In this document: piece after piece, positions 7,192 through 15,150 of the stretch | How positions within the stretch are numbered: position 1 is the first letter of the stretch | How the letters are laid out: every line of letters starts with the position of its first letter | Origin: an uncultured Oscillibacter sp. | Lineage (GTDB): Bacteria; Bacillota; Clostridia; Oscillospirales; Oscillospiraceae | NCBI GenBank assembly: GCA_910583695.1 | Contig: CAJTZL010000026.1 | Coordinates: 1-35,331 of the forward strand | Direction of reading: 5' to 3' | DNA length: 35,331 nt | Notes under the pieces: generated by a model | What the model was told of the DNA's origin: nothing | What the model saw: the letters and a program-made list of their open reading frames with translations, nothing else | Database searches by the model: none | Position numbers and translations under genes: made by a program

Positions 7192-8643
7192 TCAATCCTT
7201 ATAATCATAGTTTAAATAAATGGTCTTCTTTTGCATGAAGCCTTCCATCCCGTGTTCGCCGTCCTCCCCTCCGACTCCACTGGTTTTAAAGCCGTTATGA
7301 AATGCGTTGAGTTCTTCCCCGATAGACCGGTTGGTGTAAATTTCACCAAATTCCAGATCCCTGACGGCCGTCATGATGGTTTTGTGAGAACGGGTATAGA
7401 GATATGCGGAAAGTCCATACACACTGTCGTTGGCATATGTAATTGCTTCTTCCAAGCCGGAAACTTTCATTGCGGCAATCATGGGGCCGAACGTTTCCTG
7501 ATGCATGATGTCCAGACAATTGTCCTCAACCTCCAACACTGTCGGTGGGAACCAGAAGCCTTTTTCAAAGAGCGGACCCTCCAGGGGCCTTCCGCCATAC
7601 AGCACCTTTGCCCCCTGCTCTACAGCTCGGTGGTACATTCCCCAGAGCTTGTCAACTTCCTCCCGGCTTACCTTCGGTCCCATTTGGGTGTCTTCTGCTA
7701 GGGAGGGGCCAATCTTGATCTTCTTCACTCGGTCGATGAATTTTTCCATAAACTCTTCGTAGATGTTCTCATGGATATACATTCTGTCATTGCAGGTGCA
7801 GACCTGCCCGCAGTTGTTGAAGCGGGCGGACACGGCCCCCTCCACCGCCTTTTCCAGATCCGCGTCGTCCATCACGATAAACGGGGCCTTGCCGCCCAGC
7901 TCAAGCCGGAGCACGGTGATATTTTCTGCGGCAGCATGATACAGCTCCTGTCCCGCCGGGCCGCTGCCGGTCAGGGAAACCATCTTTGTGATCGGGTTGC
8001 GGACCAATTCTGTGCCAATGGTGGCACCGGTGCCAGAAACCATGTTAAATACCCCCTTGGGAAAACCGGCCTCATGGATCAGTTCACCCAGTTTCATGGT
8101 TGCCATAGGGGTCAGGGAGGGGGGCTTGATGACCATGGTGTTTCCGCAGACAAGACCAATGGCAAACTTCCTGGCTGCGAGGCAAAGCGGATAGTTCCAC
8201 GCGCTGATTCCCACTACAACTCCGTAAGGAACACGCTGAATCAAAATCTGTTCGTTTTTCTGGCTGGAATAGAGAACGTCTCCCTTGATGCGGGGAGCCC
8301 ATGCGATCGCGCTGTCCATCATGGAGGCAGCAGCGTCAATCTCTCCTCGGGACTCGCTGATGGGCTTACCGTGTTCCTCGCTCAACAGGCGTGCGAACTC
8401 CTCTTTTTTTGCACTCAATAGATCGCGCAACTTTTTGACATAGCCTGCGCGGGTCTGGGGGGGCAGGATCATCCATGCGTGAGAGGCGGCCTGGGCGGCC
8501 TCTAAGACTTTTTTTCCGTCTTCAGAAGTGCCAGCAGGAACGTAGCCTACGATGTGTTCATCCTCGGGGCAGATTACCTCAATCTTTTTTCCGTCGCTGG
8601 AACTGCAGAATTCACCGTTGATATACATTTTCATCTCTACCAT
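7192..8643 (-). CDS. AldA-type NAD(P)-dependent aldehyde dehydrogenase
   Basis: A 483-aa aldehyde dehydrogenase closely resembling E. coli AldA, which oxidises lactaldehyde and glycolaldehyde. Evidence is the N-terminal MYINGEF, the NAD-binding region with SAWNYPL, TMVIKPPSLTP and SLTGSGPAGQ, the general-base Glu in LELGGKAP (about residue 248), the nucleophilic Cys in NCGQVCTC (about 282), and the AldA-like tail with NAFHNGFKTSGVGGEDGEHG. Start ATG 8643 is preceded by AAGGAG at 10 bases; a longer in-frame extension lacks a ribosome site. It starts four bases after the KDPG-aldolase paralogue, so the two are almost certainly co-translated. That fits oxidation of the aldehyde made by that aldolase. 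Substrate specificity (lactaldehyde, glycolaldehyde, glyceraldehyde or other) is not readable. Confidence 0.88.
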   Translation of the reverse strand: MVEMKMYINGEFCSSSDGKKIEVICPEDEHIVGYVPAGTSEDGKKVLEAAQAASHAWMILPPQTRAGYVKKLRDLLSAKKEEFARLLSEEHGKPISESRGEIDAAASMMDSAIAWAPRIKGDVLYSSQKNEQILIQRVPYGVVVGISAWNYPLCLAARKFAIGLVCGNTMVIKPPSLTPMATMKLGELIHEAGFPKGVFNMVSGTGATIGTELVRNPITKMVSLTGSGPAGQELYHAAAENITVLRLELGGKAPFIVMDDADLEKAVEGAVSARFNNCGQVCTCNDRMYIHENIYEEFMEKFIDRVKKIKIGPSLAEDTQMGPKVSREEVDKLWGMYHRAVEQGAKVLYGGRPLEGPLFEKGFWFPPTVLEVEDNCLDIMHQETFGPMIAAMKVSGLEEAITYANDSVYGLSAYLYTRSHKTIMTAVRDLEFGEIYTNRSIGEELNAFHNGFKTSGVGGEDGEHGMEGFMQKKTIYLNYDYKD

Positions 8644-8647
8644 AATC

Positions 8648-9328
8648 TTAACGCTCCTTATTGTAGATTTGTGGTTCGTCCCATCTTGCTCTGTTCCGAT
8701 AGTGTCTGCCAATTTCAATGCTCCGGTTGATCCGTTCTACAATGTCATGCTCGCTGACAACCGTATGATTAATTTCCGACTGAAAAGGCCACACGCCGCC
8801 CACTGCGGCAATTTTGGGGTTGGACAGGAAGGACAGTTCACGGTCGTCGATGCATCCGGTGATAATAAACTTCAGACCGGGAAAGGGGCCGGACATGCTG
8901 TTCAGATATTTTTCTCCGCCCAGCTCATAAAAGGGGAAGTATTTGGCCATTTTGACGCCCGCCTCAGCGGCCAGCATGACTTCCGTCGGATTGGACACAC
9001 CGGGAATTATGGGAATGTCATGCTTTATGCACCAGTTTACTATTTCCGGGTTGTATCCCGGCGACACAATGAAATCCGCGCCCAAATCCACCATCTGCTT
9101 GCAGCTCTCCAAGGTGCACACAGTTCCTGCGCCAATGTAGGAGGCCGTTTTGAGCCTGACCGCCTCCTTGAAAGCGTTGAGGGCCGCCTCGCCTCTTTGC
9201 AGAATCTCTACTACAGGAATTGCTGTCTGCTCAACGGCACGGACGACGCGCCCGGCGCATTCGCTTTTCTCTGCAAACAGAATGGGCATAATGCCCGCTT
9301 CAAATACAAGCGTCTCCAGATGATTCAT
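8648..9328 (-). CDS. KDPG-aldolase paralogue with altered phosphate-binding residues
   Basis: A 226-aa class I aldolase of the KDPG/KHG family without a fused domain. Catalytic Glu41 and Arg45 (VEILQR) and Schiff-base Lys129 (AKYFPFYE) align with the fusion paralogue in the same operon. However, the phosphate-binding TGG becomes TGC (Cys159) and the GGS motif becomes GGV (Val179), and KFFPA becomes KYFPF. These changes suggest retro-aldol cleavage of a 2-keto-3-deoxy acid that carries no phosphate or a different end group, giving pyruvate and an aldehyde. ATG 9328 is preferred (AAAAGGA upstream); a GTG one codon earlier is possible. It overlaps the end of the Ldh_2 gene by 29 bases and is followed after 4 bases by the aldehyde dehydrogenase, so the three form a tight block. 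Confidence 0.85.
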   Translation of the reverse strand: MNHLETLVFEAGIMPILFAEKSECAGRVVRAVEQTAIPVVEILQRGEAALNAFKEAVRLKTASYIGAGTVCTLESCKQMVDLGADFIVSPGYNPEIVNWCIKHDIPIIPGVSNPTEVMLAAEAGVKMAKYFPFYELGGEKYLNSMSGPFPGLKFIITGCIDDRELSFLSNPKIAAVGGVWPFQSEINHTVVSEHDIVERINRSIEIGRHYRNRARWDEPQIYNKER

Positions 9329-10394
9329 CACATTCCGTCCTTTTCTCCAGATTGAGTTCGAGTCCAGCCAATTCGGAAAGGGCTAAAAGGTTTTCCGCCA
9401 CGTCGGATGGAAGCAGGATGCCGGACTCCAATGCGTTTTTATACCGGGCGGTCTCCAGTTCCCCAGGCACAAGAATCCGCGCGGAACCTTTACGTAAAGG
9501 CGTGCTGTGAATTGAGTCGATATATTCCTGCAAGCGGTCCTCGAATGTGGGCAAATCCATAAATTTTGAAATATCAATTGCGACAGAGGAATAACTCACT
9601 TTGTTTGGAGTGGGGAGGTCCCAGCACCAACTCGTCATCTCGTGCAGGATCGCACCACCGCTCATAACGCCTGTGAGAATTTCTACTGCCATTGACAAAC
9701 CATAGCCTTTGTGAGCAGCCATAGGCTGGGCAGCACCACCGTCAAAAAAAGCCTCGGGACTTGTGCTTGGAAAGCCGTCTTTGTCCACAATCCAGGTGTC
9801 GGGAATGGTTCTTCCCTCTTTTTTTGCCTGCTCAATTTTGAGGGCAGCAACTGCGGAAAGCGCAATATCCAGATACAGCGGGTCCCCGGACTTTTGGGGA
9901 AACGCAATGGAAAACGGGCTGTTGCCGATTTCCCGGCCTCTGCCGCCTGGAATACACATATTGGGCTCCGTATTGCTGATGGAGATTCCGACCATGCCCC
10001 GCTTTGCCGCCATGCAGGCATAGTAACCGGAAGCTCCGTAATGCGTCCCATTTTTTACATTGACAATGGCTATACCGCACTGAGCGGCTTTTTTGATTGC
10101 CAGTTCCATAGAGCGATAGGCTGGCACCATGCCGATGCTGGCATCGGCATCCATCAGCGCCCACGCGGGGCCCTCCTTTAAAATCCTGATATCCGCGTCT
10201 ATACGAATGCCGCCGGCAAGCCCCTTGCGGATGTAATTGACAAGATTTTTCGTGCCGTGAGAGTGTGTGCCCATCATTTCAGATTCCGTGAGGACTTCTG
10301 CAGTAATAGCGGCATATTCGGGAGAATACCCAAATTTTTCGCATGCTTTTGCACAAAATTCCCGCAGGACCTCAGGTTTGATCGCATAGTTCAT
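9300..10394 (-). CDS. Ldh_2-family (malate/L-lactate dehydrogenase type) oxidoreductase
   Basis: A 364-aa NAD(P)-dependent oxidoreductase of the Ldh_2 family, which includes YiaK (2,3-diketogulonate reductase), ureidoglycolate dehydrogenase and ComC/SlcC-type sulfolactate dehydrogenases. Family landmarks seen are THSHGTKNL (catalytic His region), NGTHYGASGYY, IGNSPFSIAFP and AHKGYGLSMAVEILTG. The usual Arg after SHG is replaced by Lys-Asn, suggesting a particular substrate. The start is well supported by AGGAGG. It is the first gene of the minus-strand operon and carries the operon promoter upstream. In context it may oxidise a 2-hydroxy acid made by the aldehyde dehydrogenase, or reduce a keto acid; the direction and substrate are inference. 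Confidence 0.85.
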   Translation of the reverse strand: MNYAIKPEVLREFCAKACEKFGYSPEYAAITAEVLTESEMMGTHSHGTKNLVNYIRKGLAGGIRIDADIRILKEGPAWALMDADASIGMVPAYRSMELAIKKAAQCGIAIVNVKNGTHYGASGYYACMAAKRGMVGISISNTEPNMCIPGGRGREIGNSPFSIAFPQKSGDPLYLDIALSAVAALKIEQAKKEGRTIPDTWIVDKDGFPSTSPEAFFDGGAAQPMAAHKGYGLSMAVEILTGVMSGGAILHEMTSWCWDLPTPNKVSYSSVAIDISKFMDLPTFEDRLQEYIDSIHSTPLRKGSARILVPGELETARYKNALESGILLPSDVAENLLALSELAGLELNLEKRTECDESSGDACI

Positions 10395-10463
10395 TCTGCT
10401 TCCTCCTAGTCAAGCAACGATTAGAAAAGTCTTTTCATGAAATGCTACTTCTATTTTCTTTCT

Positions 10464-10492
10464 ATTCTATGCTATAATCGATATATTTTCAA
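10464..10492 (-). promoter_or_regulatory. Promoter of the Ldh_2/aldolase/kinase operon
   Basis: Read on the minus strand, TTGAAA (10487-10492) is followed by 17 bases and TAGAAT (10464-10469). The same two hexamers with the same spacing occur before the MDR operon, and an operator-like site lies 31 bases upstream of the -35 box in both. Confidence 0.75.
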
Positions 10493-10521
10493 TATAATAT
10501 ATGAAATATACGATATTATAT

Positions 10522-10535
10522 TATGGTATCCCACA
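10522..10535. promoter_or_regulatory. Operator-like site A
   Basis: TATGGTATCCCACA matches the perfect palindrome at 14983-15002 (core TGTGGTATACCACA) at 12 of 14 positions. The TGGTATCCCA core (10524-10533) lies 31 bases upstream of the minus-strand -35 box. It also lies between the divergent Ldh_2 and lacI genes, so it could serve either. Confidence 0.6.
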
Positions 10536-10548
10536 CACAAAATTTGTG
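10536..10548. repeat. Small inverted repeat next to site A
   Basis: CACAAAATTTGTG is a perfect odd-centred inverted repeat directly adjoining operator-like site A. It may be a second protein-binding half-site or a chance AT-rich symmetry. Confidence 0.35.
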
Positions 10549-10748
10549 AGCAATTCTCTTGAAATGGGATGAAAATGTATCGTCTTTTAAAATACCTGAG
10601 CCGTTATGGCGTTTAACTCCCTGGTTTCTCCCCGCAAAGTGTAAAATTACAGATTGTAAAAGGAAAGCAATTGTGATAGGCTCTGTATCAAGAGCTACCG
10701 AAATCCGTGAAATAATTTGAAAACTGTGTAAATATGGGGGAGAGGTCT

Positions 10749-11759
10749 ATGTCTGTTACAATTAAGGATCTGGCAAAAATCACCGGTTTTTCTTCGTCTA
10801 CGATTTCTCGTGCGCTTTCAAACCATGGATACGTTGACGAGACAACAAGAGCCGCAATTCAAAAGGCCGTGGAGGAAAGCGGATATTGCTATAAACCGTC
10901 GCCATCTAAAAGAAACTCTGTAAAGATGGTCATGATCATTATGGGGGAGATATCTAACGATGTTTATGCCCAGAACATCATTGGAATTTCCAGTGTCTTT
11001 GATACCCGCAATATCATGTATGTAGGGACTTATGGTGACCGTTATGATACGGAAAAACTGGAGTTCTACATGCGGCGGGCCATTGCCAGCCGTTTTGAGG
11101 GAATGATTCTGCTTACCCCCATTGAAACACCGGCTTTTATTAAAATGATGCAGACATGCAGCATTCCTTGCATTTCCATGAACCGCCCGCTTGAAATGGT
11201 TGAAATGGATCAGGTCTGCATGGACAATAAGGCAGCGGGGCGGCTTGCCGTTCAGTATCTTGTTCAAAAAGGCCACAGGCGGATTGCGTTCGTGTCTCTG
11301 ACAGGGATTTCCTCAGCGGAGTATCGGGAAAAAGGTTATATCGACGGGCTCCAGAAAATGGGACTGAAACTGTGCGATGAGGATATTATTCAGGTAAATC
11401 ACACGTTTGAAGGGGGAATTGGAGCCGGGAGCATTATTGCCGTGTCCAGAAAGGACATTACGGCCGTGTATGCGCCGAATGAGATGATTGCCCGCGGTGT
11501 AATCGAGGGGTTGAGGCGCTGTGGGAAAAGAGTCCCGGAGGATATCAGCGTGATGGCAACCGATAATACGCAGGATTCAGTCTTAAGCAGTCCCTCCCTT
11601 ACGACAGTATCCTGCAATCATTACGAAATGGGTGTACAGGCGGCATTGCTTTTTATTGAGCGCAGTAAGAATCCAAATGGGAAGCGAAAAAAGATCTTTA
11701 TGGAACCGGAAATCATAGAACGTGACAGCGTTCGTTCAATAGAAGAATTGCAAGAATAA
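10749..11759 (+). CDS. LacI-family transcriptional regulator
   Basis: A 336-aa LacI/GalR-type regulator. The N terminus carries the family HTH (TIKDLAKITGFSSSTISRAL, then a hinge-helix region), followed by a periplasmic-binding-protein-like effector domain with VCMDNKAAGRLAVQYL, GHRRIAFV and PEDISVMATDN. Start ATG 10749 follows GGGGGAGAGG; an upstream in-frame ATG at 10734 overlaps that ribosome site. It is divergent from the Ldh_2 operon and is the only regulator in the accessory locus, so it probably senses the pathway substrate or an intermediate. It may bind the TGGTATACCA-type sites, although classic LacI operators have a central CG, which these lack. A bidirectional terminator follows. 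Confidence 0.92.
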   Translation: MSVTIKDLAKITGFSSSTISRALSNHGYVDETTRAAIQKAVEESGYCYKPSPSKRNSVKMVMIIMGEISNDVYAQNIIGISSVFDTRNIMYVGTYGDRYDTEKLEFYMRRAIASRFEGMILLTPIETPAFIKMMQTCSIPCISMNRPLEMVEMDQVCMDNKAAGRLAVQYLVQKGHRRIAFVSLTGISSAEYREKGYIDGLQKMGLKLCDEDIIQVNHTFEGGIGAGSIIAVSRKDITAVYAPNEMIARGVIEGLRRCGKRVPEDISVMATDNTQDSVLSSPSLTTVSCNHYEMGVQAALLFIERSKNPNGKRKKIFMEPEIIERDSVRSIEELQE

Positions 11760-11801
11760 AACAAGCGATCGGCACCTTTGGGCGTCCGGACTGCAACTTT
11801 G

Positions 11802-11840
11802 AAAAACCGGGGTTTCTCAAACAAGAAATCCCCGGTTTTT
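11802..11840. terminator. Bidirectional terminator between lacI and AKR genes
   Basis: AAAAACCGGGG (11802-11812) pairs perfectly with CCCCGGTTTTT (11830-11840); the inner bases add further pairs with one bulge. Terminal A and T runs give a U-tract on either strand, suited to the convergent lacI and aldo/keto reductase genes. Confidence 0.85.
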
Positions 11841-11880
11841 CCATATCATTCCCAGCAAGGAGTCTGGGCGGAAACCCTGT

Positions 11881-12735
11881 TTACCATGTAATGGAGTCGG
11901 GGGTCCATCCGGAACCTCCGATGTACTCCATATTGGACAGCGTGGACATGTCGTCCTCTGACATTTTGAAGTCAAAAATATCAATATTTTGCAGAATCCG
12001 AGCCTCATTATGGGACTTTGGAAGCGGGATAACACCGGTATTCACACACCAATTCAAAATTACCTGGGCCGGAGATTTGTTATAGTTTTTCCCAATCTCC
12101 AGCAGCGTCTCATTGTTCAGCAGCTTTCCGGTCCCCAGGGGACTCCATCCCTCCACGATCATGCCATGCGCCCGGGCAAAGGCGACAGGCTCCGCCTGGA
12201 TATAGCCAGGATGGTACTCAAGCTGCAGAACCATAGGCGGAATCTCTGCGTGCTCCATAAGTGGTTCCAAGTGGTGCGGCCAGAAATTCGATACGCCAAT
12301 GGCACGGACATAGCCGTCTTTATACAGGGTTTCCAGTGCGCGCCAAGTTTCAGAATTCAGTTTTTGCCATTGCTCAGGCGGGCCATCCTTTGCAGGCCAA
12401 TGTATCAGGTACAGATCCAGATACTCCAGTCGGAGCAGATCCAAAGATTCCTTAAAGCATGCCAACGCCTGCTCATATCCCCGAAATCGGTTTGAACATT
12501 TGCTTGTTACGAAAAGCTCCTTTCTGTCAATTCCACTTCGCCTGATTGCGGCACCAAGATATGCCTCATTTTTATATGCCCACGCCGTATCAATCAACCG
12601 ATAACCACAGACCAGCGCCTCGTCAATCCCCACGGGCATTTCCTGGCCGATGGCTTCGTTCAGAGGCGCAGTTCCATATCCGATACAAGGAATTTCTACG
12701 CCGTTGCTCAGTCGGTATCGCTGACTTGCATCCAT
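11881..12735 (-). CDS. Aldo/keto reductase (AKR5-like)
   Basis: A 284-aa NADPH-type aldo/keto reductase. The catalytic tetrad is visible as Asp49 and Tyr54 (DTAWAYKNE), Lys79 (FVTSK) and His112 (LIHWP). The C-terminal cofactor motif VIPLPKSHNEARI is present. The closest familiar group is the one often annotated 2,5-diketo-D-gluconate reductase, with many other carbonyl substrates. ATG 12735 follows AAGGGGTGAG. It is the last gene of the MDR/DeoC-like/AKR unit, 97 bases after the DeoC-like gene. In context it probably reduces or oxidises a sugar or keto-sugar intermediate. The assignment to family is secure, the substrate is not. Confidence 0.9.
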   Translation of the reverse strand: MDASQRYRLSNGVEIPCIGYGTAPLNEAIGQEMPVGIDEALVCGYRLIDTAWAYKNEAYLGAAIRRSGIDRKELFVTSKCSNRFRGYEQALACFKESLDLLRLEYLDLYLIHWPAKDGPPEQWQKLNSETWRALETLYKDGYVRAIGVSNFWPHHLEPLMEHAEIPPMVLQLEYHPGYIQAEPVAFARAHGMIVEGWSPLGTGKLLNNETLLEIGKNYNKSPAQVILNWCVNTGVIPLPKSHNEARILQNIDIFDFKMSEDDMSTLSNMEYIGGSGWTPDSITW

Positions 12736-12832
12736 CGGTTCTCACCCCTTTTACAAAACATATGCAGAATCTTGCTTTTCTCTTCAGATAGCCAAAGCTC
12801 TCTCAAAGCGGAAACAGATCATACGGGGCAGG

Positions 12833-13528
12833 TCATGCTTGGCGGCCCTCCCGGAAGTCCTTTTCGATAATATCATAGTACTCTATCATCTCGCCCACAC
12901 CGATCCCAAAACGGGTGGCGCCGAGGTTCAAAAAGTCATAAATCATCTGAACATTGACAAACGCACCGGTGGCCTTGATCTGTGCTTTTCCCTGAATGGT
13001 ATTCGCTATGACTTCAATGGCGTGCGGAGTCGTCAGGCCAAACTGGCCGTTGCCGGTTTTGACAAAGTTCACACCGGCATCAACGCACATCTGAGAGGCG
13101 GTTCGCAGCTCCTCGTCGGAAAGAACCGGCGTTTGGATAATGCATTTCATGATCATGTCATCCGGAATCGCCTTGCGGACAGCAACAATATCCTCATATG
13201 CTTCTTTGTACATTCTGGATTTGAAGAAGCTCAGATTGAGATATGTCTCAACCTCGGTCAGGCCAAGCTCCACATAGCGTTTGGCTCCAAAGACCTTTTG
13301 CTCTGTATCGTCGTGTCCCGTAGACGCGCAGATGGAGAACTCCAGGTTAATGCCGGTGCCCTTCAACTGTTCCGCCGCGTATTTGCAGAAACATTTCGGG
13401 GTATAAATAGAGCAGGCGCGGTACTTTTTCGCGACCTCAATACTGTTGTCGACCTCCGCCTTCGTCGCTAAGGCATGCCATGTGCCGATATCGCACATTG
13501 ACGCAAATGTCTTACCATCCATCGTCAT
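12833..13528 (-). CDS. DeoC/DERA-like class I aldolase
   Basis: A 231-aa TIM-barrel aldolase of the deoxyribose-phosphate aldolase type. The Schiff-base motif FVKTGNGQFG and the second lysine motif IKATGAF match the DERA pattern KTS-x-G and KASGG. The acidic residue of DERA (EVD-V) corresponds here to Glu in TEVETYLN, a change that argues against plain DERA. Start ATG 13528 has AAGGAG 8 bases upstream; a longer frame to 13552 is unsupported. It lies 45 bases after the MDR dehydrogenase gene in the same unit. Reaction is probably reversible cleavage of a deoxy or keto sugar (phosphate) into a short aldehyde and a triose, but the exact substrate is unknown. Confidence 0.82.
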   Translation of the reverse strand: MTMDGKTFASMCDIGTWHALATKAEVDNSIEVAKKYRACSIYTPKCFCKYAAEQLKGTGINLEFSICASTGHDDTEQKVFGAKRYVELGLTEVETYLNLSFFKSRMYKEAYEDIVAVRKAIPDDMIMKCIIQTPVLSDEELRTASQMCVDAGVNFVKTGNGQFGLTTPHAIEVIANTIQGKAQIKATGAFVNVQMIYDFLNLGATRFGIGVGEMIEYYDIIEKDFREGRQA

Positions 13529-13573
13529 GGTTCCATCTCCTTTTATACTCAATTATTTATAATTTTCTCGGAC

Positions 13574-14614
13574 TCACTTTTTATCCAGGTCCGGGCAAAA
13601 TACAACCTTATAGGCTTCTTTGTTGATCACGGTCTCAAATCCTCGCTTCCACTCAGACAGGGGGAGCCGCATACTGATCAGGGGAGCAAGATTCACCCGC
13701 CCCTCATTGATGAGTTTCATTCCGATCTCCCATGAAGACATGGCCGTAGAATTTGAGCCAAAAACGGACATTTCCTTTTCGTGAGTGGTATCAAAACGCA
13801 GGGTTATGTCATGACCGCCAAAGGTGCCCAGAACCAGCATGGAGCTGCCTGCCCGGGCAATCTCCATGCACGCCTGGATGGAGCTGGGATGACTGCCTGC
13901 TTCCACTACGATGTCTGCGCCTAAGGGGTTGACTTTTTTGACTTCCGCTTTCAGATCCTCAAAGTTGTCGGCAATCGCGTTCGCTCCCATGTCCGCCGCC
14001 AACTTGAGTCGCTCGGCATCTGTCTTGAGCCCGGATACGATAACATACGCACCTCGGGTTTTCAGTGCCTGAAGCGCAAACTGTCCCATAGGCCCAGGAC
14101 CGCTGACGACAGCCACATCGCCAGGGTGTACCTGAATACGCTCATATACGCCGCGGACTGCACAAATAAAAGGCTCCGCAAGGGCGTAAACACTTTTATC
14201 TTCTGCTTTTTCCGGAACCTTAAAGCTATATTTTGCCGGAACAACAACATATTCAGCCATAGCACCATTGCGATGAGTGCCGATTGATTTCCGGTCCGGG
14301 CAAAGCGTTACCAGCCCCGCTTTGCAAAAGCAGCACTCGCCGCAGCTGTAGCAGGCAGGGAGAGTCACTACGTAGTCGCCGATTTTGAACTCTCCTACAT
14401 CGCCGCAGGTTTCCACAACCCGGCCCACATACTCATGTCCAAGGGTTACGGGCATTTCGGTAATACGTTCATCCAGCATGGAGTGGATGTCTCCGCCGCA
14501 TATGCCGGCAACACAAACTTTTACCTTAAGCTCGCCTTCTCGCGGAACAGGCTCCGGAATGTCCATTAGGCCCATCCCATCCTTGCCAATGGCGTATTTT
14601 ACAATTGCTTTCAT
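13574..14614 (-). CDS. Zinc-dependent MDR alcohol/sugar dehydrogenase
   Basis: A 346-aa medium-chain dehydrogenase of the sorbitol/threonine/galactitol dehydrogenase type. Catalytic zinc ligands Cys39 (CGGD), His60-Glu61 (GHEYVG) and the Glu in ALAEPF are seen, and the structural zinc site is complete (Cys91, Cys94, Cys97, Cys105). The Rossmann motif is SGPGPMGQFAL. The start has AAGGGGG upstream. It is the first gene of a three-gene unit with a good promoter and an operator-like site. It probably oxidises a sugar, polyol or aldonate; if it makes a lactone, the MBL-fold protein of the divergent unit could hydrolyse it. This link is inference. Confidence 0.92.
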   Translation of the reverse strand: MKAIVKYAIGKDGMGLMDIPEPVPREGELKVKVCVAGICGGDIHSMLDERITEMPVTLGHEYVGRVVETCGDVGEFKIGDYVVTLPACYSCGECCFCKAGLVTLCPDRKSIGTHRNGAMAEYVVVPAKYSFKVPEKAEDKSVYALAEPFICAVRGVYERIQVHPGDVAVVSGPGPMGQFALQALKTRGAYVIVSGLKTDAERLKLAADMGANAIADNFEDLKAEVKKVNPLGADIVVEAGSHPSSIQACMEIARAGSSMLVLGTFGGHDITLRFDTTHEKEMSVFGSNSTAMSSWEIGMKLINEGRVNLAPLISMRLPLSEWKRGFETVINKEAYKVVFCPDLDKK

Positions 14615-14671
14615 ATGGTATCCCCCTTATGCTTTGTGACAATCGATGTGTTGTGGTCAGCAATTGCATGT

Positions 14672-14700
14672 ATTCTAATATTTAAACCAATTATTTTCAA
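14672..14700 (-). promoter_or_regulatory. Promoter of the MDR/DeoC-like/AKR operon
   Basis: On the minus strand TTGAAA (14695-14700), 17 bases, then TAGAAT (14672-14677): the same boxes and spacing as the Ldh_2 operon promoter. Confidence 0.75.
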
Positions 14701-14730
14701 TAGAGAAATGAGAAAAACAGCAAAAATGAA

Positions 14731-14740
14731 TGGTATCCCA
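14731..14740. promoter_or_regulatory. Operator-like site B
   Basis: TGGTATCCCA, identical to the core of site A, 30 bases upstream of the minus-strand -35 box and in the same orientation relative to it as in site A. Confidence 0.55.
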
Positions 14741-14982
14741 TAAATCCAAGCAAATTAGAACGAAATAAGTTTAACTTGTTAGTTGGAGTCTTGCCAAATC
14801 AAATGCTCGGGATCGATAAAAATTTGCTTCGTGCAAATATTCTATCTCCAGGAAAAGTTTGAAAAAAGGAATGCTATCGAGTATATTTTCTATTTTTCGA
14901 GACATCTTGAAAACAATATCTCAGTAAAGCTACTGAAAAGATATCTGTCCCATTTAATGAAATTCCTTTTTCTCCATAGTTC

Positions 14983-15002
14983 ATTTGTGGTATACCACAA
15001 AT
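14983..15002. promoter_or_regulatory. Operator-like site C, perfect 20-bp palindrome
   Basis: ATTTGTGGTA is followed directly by its exact reverse complement. The core TGGTATACCA (14988-14997) lies 20 bases upstream of the importer -35 box. The shape resembles FadR-subfamily GntR sites such as ExuR/UxuR (TTGGTATACCAA), though the only regulator seen here is LacI-type. Confidence 0.7.
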
Positions 15003-15017
15003 CACAAGTGAAATTCG

Positions 15018-15047
15018 TTGACAATTCCGCTGAAAAAATGGTAACAT
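15018..15047 (+). promoter_or_regulatory. Promoter of the ABC importer operon
   Basis: Consensus -35 TTGACA (15018-15023), 18 bases, and a weak -10 TAACAT (15042-15047). It leaves a leader of about 180 bases before the binding-protein gene. A weak -10 would suit activation from site C. Confidence 0.55.
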
Positions 15048-15150
15048 AAATAAAACTTGATCAGCACAAATAACGAAGCTTCACCGATTTTTCATATCTT
15101 TTTAACAGCCGTCCCCCAGCGGTGTGGATGAAATGAAGTGGAAAATGTCT

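Noticed and set aside
8648..10394. Sulfoquinovose Entner-Doudoroff-like route (sulfonate-adapted aldolase, aldehyde dehydrogenase and an Ldh_2 sulfolactate-type dehydrogenase)
   Set aside because: The enzyme families would fit, but there is no GH31 sulfoquinovosidase, dehydratase or sulfonate exporter in the window, and a KdgK/Eda pair is present. Kept only as a possibility to test.
10473..10478. TATAAT on the plus strand as lacI promoter
   Set aside because: No matching -35 box and about 270 bases from the gene; the stretch is simply AT-rich.
10543..10551. TTTGTGAGC resembles a half-site of the lac operator
   Set aside because: Only one half-site, no symmetric partner with a central CG; likely chance.
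14616..14625. TGGTATCCCC as a fourth operator
   Set aside because: It overlaps the ribosome site and start of the MDR gene and matches poorly outside the core; the similarity is explained by the purine-rich ribosome site.
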